Of a DNA stretch of 64,000 nucleotides, positions 59,215 through 64,000 are shown piece after piece. A program made the position numbers and the translations under genes. How positions within the stretch are numbered: the stretch's first letter is position 1; every line of letters begins with the position of its first letter. Source of the DNA: Ardenticatenaceae bacterium (lineage in GTDB: Bacteria > Chloroflexota > Anaerolineae > Promineifilales > Promineifilaceae); NCBI GenBank assembly GCA_020634245.1, contig JACKCC010000006.1, positions 124,001-188,000 on the forward strand. Reading direction: 5' to 3'. Under the pieces are notes generated by a model. The model was not told where the DNA came from. It made no database searches and saw only the letters and a program-made list of their open reading frames with translations.

Positions 59215-60928
59215 AGAACACCCTCTTTTCAGCAATCCGGTTGTTGACAACAGTCAAAATCATGACGATTATGAGCAGCAAAACGGCCAGTGCGGCGGCA
59301 TAACCATAGCGTGTATCTCGTTTCATGGCGTCAAAAATGACGACACTGGCTGTATCGGCCGTTCCCAGTGCCGCATCTGTTCGCAAGACATAAATATGTG
59401 TAAAAGCCTTGAACGTCCCAATGACGGCGTATAAAGTCAAAAAATAAATCGTCGGTGACAAGAGTGGCAGGGTAATGTGGCGGAATTGGGACCAGCGCCC
59501 GCCACCGTCAATAGAGGCGGCTTCATACAATTCGCCAGGAATTGCGCCTAAACCTGCCAAAAAGATGACCGTATTAAAGCCAATATAGGTCCAAACCCCA
59601 AAAATAATGATGACAACAAGCGAGAGGCTGGGGCCGGAAGCCCAAGCGGGCAGGTGAACGTTATTGCCTACAATCATCTGGAAAATTCCCGTCGGTTCAT
59701 TAAGCCAGTTTAACTTTTCAAATCCTAATGATGTGATGATGCGGTTGATAGGTGCATCCACGCGACCGGAGAAGATGATACGGAATGAGGCTGCTGCACC
59801 AACTGCCGGGGTAATGTAGGGTAAGAAGTACATGATGCGGAACAACGTTTTACCTTTGATGTTTTGGAACAGGAAAGTAGCCAGCATCAAGGAAATGGCA
59901 AACTGGAATGGGATGGATCCGGCCGAATAGTAGACGGTGTTTAGCAATCCCAAATACCAATCTTCGTCACCGCCCGCAGCAGCGTTTGGCAGTTCAGCGA
60001 TCAGCACCCAGGCACCGATGATCAGGATGGCTCCGGCGGCTAAGCGGGCAAAGGTGCTGAGATTGGAATCACGATGGCTGGCGCTGCTCCACAGCCACCA
60101 AGAAAGACCCAGCAGGACAAATCCGGCACTAATGGTGACAACCTGTGTCCAAATGTCGATAACTTCGCCGTTTTCGATGGCGGCAACATAGGCAGCCTGC
60201 ACCTGGGTCCAGGTGAACCAGAACAGTGCAACCGCGCCGATAGTTAATGCAACTGATTGGGTGAAAGAGCCTAAATAACCATTGTTTCGTGGGCTGGAAT
60301 GCATCCTTTGCTGGAGGGTATAGGCGACAGCTACCCCAACTATCAAAACGACTACTGATAGCCAGAAGGCGCGCTGGATTTCAGGAATCTGCCAGACTTC
60401 GCCTATAAATTGGCGGAATAGCACTGAGGTTGGTTCTTCTGCGCCGGACTGTTTGGCGGAACGCATTTTATCGGCGATTCCCAGTAGTTCGGGCAAAATC
60501 ATGTATAACCAGCGAAGGAAAAGGGCAAAACTGGATCCAATGATGAGGCCGGGAATGGTGAACAACCACGGCCGTTCCTCAAATTTCTTGGCCGTTTGCC
60601 TGGTATTCAGAATGGCCCGTACCGCCAAGAACAGGAAGGCGATGGCCAACCAGAATCCGAGGACATAAGCCAGGTTCCCGATTGCCTTGACGTAGTTGCC
60701 TAACCCGTCGTAAGTGCCAACGATTTTATTCAGCCCTCTAAGTGTGCTTTGGTAAACGGAAAAAGCAAGGGGGAAAATACCAAAGGTAAAAATGATGATG
60801 AATGCCGGCAGGAGCATGGCATAAGCCAAAAAATACTCCCTGAACTTGCGACCGCGTTTCCCTTCGAAGAAACCAATTTTGGGGCGGTCAACGGCCGTTT
60901 CCCGACCGTCTACGGTTTGAGTGGCCAT
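59207..60928 (-). CDS. ABC sugar permease, MalF-type, with large N-terminal insertion
   Basis: A 573-residue permease, nearly twice the usual 300. The canonical C-terminal half has FQFAISLMLATFLFQNIKGKTLFRIMYFLPYITP and the EAA loop ELYEAASIDGGGRWSQFRHITLPLL. Between the first helix (about 33-55) and this core sit about five extra helices (about 85-330). It is the first gene of the importer operon. Confidence 0.9.
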   Translation of the reverse strand: MATQTVDGRETAVDRPKIGFFEGKRGRKFREYFLAYAMLLPAFIIIFTFGIFPLAFSVYQSTLRGLNKIVGTYDGLGNYVKAIGNLAYVLGFWLAIAFLFLAVRAILNTRQTAKKFEERPWLFTIPGLIIGSSFALFLRWLYMILPELLGIADKMRSAKQSGAEEPTSVLFRQFIGEVWQIPEIQRAFWLSVVVLIVGVAVAYTLQQRMHSSPRNNGYLGSFTQSVALTIGAVALFWFTWTQVQAAYVAAIENGEVIDIWTQVVTISAGFVLLGLSWWLWSSASHRDSNLSTFARLAAGAILIIGAWVLIAELPNAAAGGDEDWYLGLLNTVYYSAGSIPFQFAISLMLATFLFQNIKGKTLFRIMYFLPYITPAVGAAASFRIIFSGRVDAPINRIITSLGFEKLNWLNEPTGIFQMIVGNNVHLPAWASGPSLSLVVIIIFGVWTYIGFNTVIFLAGLGAIPGELYEAASIDGGGRWSQFRHITLPLLSPTIYFLTLYAVIGTFKAFTHIYVLRTDAALGTADTASVVIFDAMKRDTRYGYAAALAVLLLIIVMILTVVNNRIAEKRVFYG

Positions 60929-61118
60929 GATCTTCTCCTCATTCTTGCTTGGCTTGACAAACCTCTTACAAACCTTGGGCGATTATATCACGCCCATGCT
61001 GACTTTCAACACGTGAACCTGTTTATTCATGCCAAACGGGTTAATAGACAGCTAAGAGCCTGTAAAGATTTGGTTAAATTCGCTCTGATCAATAACGGGT
61101 CGTGCATTGGTGTCAGCC

Positions 61119-61127
61119 TGTTATAAT
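61119..61127 (+). promoter_or_regulatory. Extended -10 promoter of the nuclease-like lipoprotein gene
   Basis: TGTTATAAT at 61119-61127 matches an extended -10 (TGnTATAAT); no clear -35. The leader would be about 80 bases. The spacer 60929-61215 shows no gene. Confidence 0.45.
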
Positions 61128-61215
61128 AGACGGCGCGATGATACAAAAGTCACTTTTGTGAAATATTACAGCCGGAGAATCAGACGTTTTCTTCGGCAAA
61201 AGGACATAACAGCCA

Positions 61216-64000
61216 ATGAGGAAACAATCTGCCCTTCTGTTATTCATTTTGATTTTACTGAGTAGTTGTGAAGAAAGCCCGGCGGCAACGGCTGTACCCC
61301 CAACCACCGTGCCGCCCACAACTGTACCGCCCACAGCCACCCCGGAACCGGCCGAACCAACACCCTCACCTGGTCCGCTGCTGGATTCCGGCGTCGTCAT
61401 CAGCGAAATGCTGCCCGGCGTGCCCGGTAACAACAATCACGAATTCATCGAACTGTACAACGCCGGTACTGAACCAGTCAGCCTGGCTGATTGGTCACTC
61501 TGGTTCCGGCTGGCCGATAACCAGGATGAGCAGTTGATTTTTGCCTGGGACGCTGGTGACGTGCCGCCATTGGGCCATTACCTGCTGGTACGCGAGGGCG
61601 AAACTTTTGATTTGAACGGTGACGCCATCTTCACCACGCCGCTGTTGACCCAGAAAGGCGGCCTGGCTTTGCGGGACGCCGACGGGAATGATGTGGACGT
61701 TTTGGGTTGGGGGGATGCGCCGGATGGCTTTTTTGCGGGCACGGCCGTTCCCGCCCCGGAAGATGGCGCTAGTCTGGAACGATTGCCCGGTGGTGCGGCT
61801 GGCAACGGCCAGTTCAGTGGTGACAACAGCCTTGATTTTAGGCAAAACCCCAATCCTTCCCCGCAAAACAGTGGCAGTCCGTTGACGCCTGCTCCAGCCG
61901 AACAGCTTCTTATTTATCTGGACATGCCAGCAGAAGTCGAACCGGGTGCAGAATTTACGGCGGAAGTTACGGTGGGGAATGTGTCGGAAACGGCCGTTTC
62001 CCAGGTTACGGCCGTTATTCCCATCTCTGACTCATTCGTCGTTCAAGAACTACCTCCCGGCGCCGCTTTTGATGCCGGGCGGATCACCTGGTCCATTGGC
62101 CAGATTCCTGCCAACGGATCTTTATCCGCTTCCATTACGTTGCAAAGCCCGTACACCTATATCGATGCCATTTTCGGCAGCTACTACATCGAAGCCCAGG
62201 GACGGCTGCGCAGTTATGGGCCGCCGCAGATTGTCAGCGTGGCCGGTGGATCAATTCCCATCGGTACGGCGCGCGGACTGGTGGGTAGCACCGTCACCGT
62301 TGAAGGCGTGGCCACGATGTACACCGGCGGCTTTTTTGCCGGTAGCACCGGCACGAAATTCTACATGCAAGACGAAACCGGCGGCGTCCAGGTTTACGTC
62401 CCCGGCGGCATTGACGACATTCACGTCAATCTGGGCGACACGGTACGCGTAACTGGCCAGATTCAACTGTACCGCGATTCCATCGAACTGGTTCCGCTTG
62501 ATTTTGCCAACGATATCGAGATGGTAGAGACCGGCGGCGAGCCGTTAGAACCCTTGCCAGTTGACATGGCTGCCCTCCTGAGCGACGGCTCGATTTTGGG
62601 CCAGTTAGTAACGATTGAAGGCACAGCCACGCGCATCGAAGAGTTCAGTTACTCCTACGAAATGGACATCGCCGATGATGCCGGCAACACGATTTTGCTG
62701 TACATCGACAAATTGACAGAGATGTCGGTCGAGCCGTTTGACGTGGGCCAGCCCTACCGGGTGACGGGCATCAACGAGTTTTACAACGGCCAGCACCAGC
62801 TTTACCCGCGCATCCAGAGCGACATCAGCCCGATTTATCCACCAGCGCTGCTGCTCGATTTGAGCGCGCCCAACAGCGTGGCGGTGGGGGAGATGATGAC
62901 GGTGACGGTCACGGCCGTTAACCACACCACCGCCCCGCTCACCAACCTGCAAATCCGCACCAATCCGCCGCAGGGAGCCGCGCTCGACGAAATTCTGGAC
63001 GGCGGCATTCTTGAGAGCGGCACGATTTTCTGGAACATTGCCGAATTGGCCGGTGATGGCGGGACTGTTTCCGTCAGCTACCGGGTCACGGCCGATATGG
63101 CCGAAGGCGGCCAGATCACCATCGCCCCGGCCGAAGCGACGGCCGACCAATGGCCGGAACCGGCCACAACCGATGCCTTCCTGACCTTTGTTGGCGTGGG
63201 CGTGCCCATTTGGGCCATCCAGGGCGACGGGATGCAGTCGCCTTACGTGCGTAGCGAAGCGACGACGGTGGGGGTGGTCACGGCCGTATTCCCCGACCTG
63301 GGTGGTTTCTGGCTGCAAACGCTGGACCCGGATGGCAATCCGGCCACCTCCGATGGTTTGTTTGTGTTGTTAGACGAGGCCGGCGTGGACGTAGCCGAAG
63401 GCGATTTGCTGCAAATCACCGGCCGGGTGCGCGAAATCTCCGGCCAGACAACCCTTGATCCGCAAACGCCGGAGGATATTGTCGAACTGGGTACAGACTA
63501 TACCGGCGCAGTCGAACCGGTGGCTTACGATCCGCCACAGGATGTGGCCGAGGCGCTGGCTTACAACGAGTCGTTGGAGGGTATGCTGGTGGTGGTGGAT
63601 ACGGCCGTTGCCGTTGCCCCCACCACCCAATACGGCGAATACGCCCTCGTCGCCGACAAATGGGGCGTGGACAGCGTCCGCCGTACCGATGCCGTTGGCT
63701 ACCTCATCCAGGTTGACGATGGCTCCTCGGTGGCTCATCAGGATGCTTCCACCCTGCCTTACACGGTGACGAAGGGCGATGAGGTAACGAATCTGGTCGG
63801 GCCGCTGGCGTTTACCTTTGACAATTACAAGATTGAGCCAATTGCTGTGCCGGAGATTGTGGTGGGGGAACGGCCGTTGCCCCAGCTAGCAGAAGCCGGC
63901 CCCGACCAGTTCAGCATCGCCACCTTCAACACCGAAAACTTCTTCGACGACCGCGATCCCAACCCCGACGACCCACCGCGCCCAACCGCAGAGGAATACG
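61216..64000 (+). CDS. Extracellular nuclease-like lipoprotein, partial (runs off the edge)
   Basis: At least 928 residues are open to the window end. A lipobox (ILLSSCEESP, about 15-20) and a Pro/Thr linker are followed by a lamin-tail domain (VVISEMLPGVPGNNNHEFIELYNAG, about 55-170), two repeats of a CARDB/DUF11-like beta domain with nuclease-type OB folds (about 235-560 and 640-860), and the start of an endonuclease/exonuclease/phosphatase domain (FSIATFNTENFFDD, about 900-913). The layout fits ExeM/NucH-type secreted DNases. The catalytic core lies beyond the edge. Confidence 0.88.
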   Translation, partial: MRKQSALLLFILILLSSCEESPAATAVPPTTVPPTTVPPTATPEPAEPTPSPGPLLDSGVVISEMLPGVPGNNNHEFIELYNAGTEPVSLADWSLWFRLADNQDEQLIFAWDAGDVPPLGHYLLVREGETFDLNGDAIFTTPLLTQKGGLALRDADGNDVDVLGWGDAPDGFFAGTAVPAPEDGASLERLPGGAAGNGQFSGDNSLDFRQNPNPSPQNSGSPLTPAPAEQLLIYLDMPAEVEPGAEFTAEVTVGNVSETAVSQVTAVIPISDSFVVQELPPGAAFDAGRITWSIGQIPANGSLSASITLQSPYTYIDAIFGSYYIEAQGRLRSYGPPQIVSVAGGSIPIGTARGLVGSTVTVEGVATMYTGGFFAGSTGTKFYMQDETGGVQVYVPGGIDDIHVNLGDTVRVTGQIQLYRDSIELVPLDFANDIEMVETGGEPLEPLPVDMAALLSDGSILGQLVTIEGTATRIEEFSYSYEMDIADDAGNTILLYIDKLTEMSVEPFDVGQPYRVTGINEFYNGQHQLYPRIQSDISPIYPPALLLDLSAPNSVAVGEMMTVTVTAVNHTTAPLTNLQIRTNPPQGAALDEILDGGILESGTIFWNIAELAGDGGTVSVSYRVTADMAEGGQITIAPAEATADQWPEPATTDAFLTFVGVGVPIWAIQGDGMQSPYVRSEATTVGVVTAVFPDLGGFWLQTLDPDGNPATSDGLFVLLDEAGVDVAEGDLLQITGRVREISGQTTLDPQTPEDIVELGTDYTGAVEPVAYDPPQDVAEALAYNESLEGMLVVVDTAVAVAPTTQYGEYALVADKWGVDSVRRTDAVGYLIQVDDGSSVAHQDASTLPYTVTKGDEVTNLVGPLAFTFDNYKIEPIAVPEIVVGERPLPQLAEAGPDQFSIATFNTENFFDDRDPNPDDPPRPTAEEY

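Larger units (their letters stand above)
1156..63877. repeat. Dispersed palindromic octamer ACGGCCGT (about 93 copies in this span)
   Basis: Copies occur in coding and non-coding DNA on average every 0.7 kb, from 1156-1163 to 63870-63877. Many extend to AACGGCCGTT. In genes the octamer is read in several frames, giving recurrent TAV, NGR and ERPF/ERPL peptides. The count is by eye. The coordinates give the span, not a continuous element. Confidence 0.9.

Overview
The window is about 64 kb of bacterial chromosome with mid-range GC. It most resembles a member of the Chloroflexota (Anaerolineae/Ardenticatenia-like). That placement is inference from gene content (octaheme HAO-like cytochrome, Kor/Vor oxidoreductase, S8 peptidases with SVNWGS tails, LonB-like protease, kinase families), not from a marker phylogeny. 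No rRNA, tRNA, CRISPR array or prophage was seen.

Layout. 0-6 kb: membrane protein, SAM methyltransferase, GT2-GtrA glycosyltransferase, an IS4-type insertion sequence and a phosphodiester glycosidase gene; this part is repeat-rich and poor in the genome's signature octamer. 6-12 kb: an actin-fold (ROK-like) protein, an ISAs1-type element with perfect target duplication, moeA, a DUF2785 protein and a protoglobin-MoaD fusion. 11.7-15.3 kb: cupin, DUF1858 redox-disulfide protein, Crp/Fnr regulator, an 8-TM protein with an internal duplication, and a membrane-anchored octaheme cytochrome. 15.5-22.8 kb: Lon-type protease, DosR/DosS-like two-component pair, two CBS-pair proteins, a receiver without its phospho-Asp, and a DsbA/VKOR pair. 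22.8-25.3 kb: alanine dehydrogenase-like and CoA-transferase genes, overlapping. 25.5-35.2 kb: two histidine kinases flanking two large S8 peptidases, all on the minus strand and all preceded by the same AATTAGTC box. 35.4-39.7 kb: a 2-oxoacid:ferredoxin oxidoreductase operon with an embedded aminotransferase. 40-47 kb: OsmC, LysM, MBL-fold, ThpR, a frameshifted P-loop kinase, and a RelA-like synthetase with a degenerate hydrolase domain. 48.4-52.6 kb: rpmH-rnpA-yidD-PQQ propeller-yidC-jag. 52.6-56.5 kb: ridA, then serA, serB and an inositol monophosphatase gene, all broken by small indels. 56.5-60.9 kb: carbohydrate ABC transporter. 61.2 kb to the edge: an extracellular nuclease-like lipoprotein, truncated by the window.

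The strongest genome-scale signal is the palindrome ACGGCCGT. I counted about 93 copies by eye, against roughly one expected, in and between genes, on average every 0.7 kb. It is absent from both insertion sequences and nearly absent from 1.9-5.6 kb. It behaves like cyanobacterial HIP1 or an uptake/partition signature. The second is a putative DosR-like regulon: the response regulator near 18 kb has a DosR-type recognition helix, and four consecutive genes at 25.5-35.2 kb share a GGACTAATTTCC-like upstream box. The third is the HAO-like cytochrome paired with a four-histidine, internally duplicated membrane protein.
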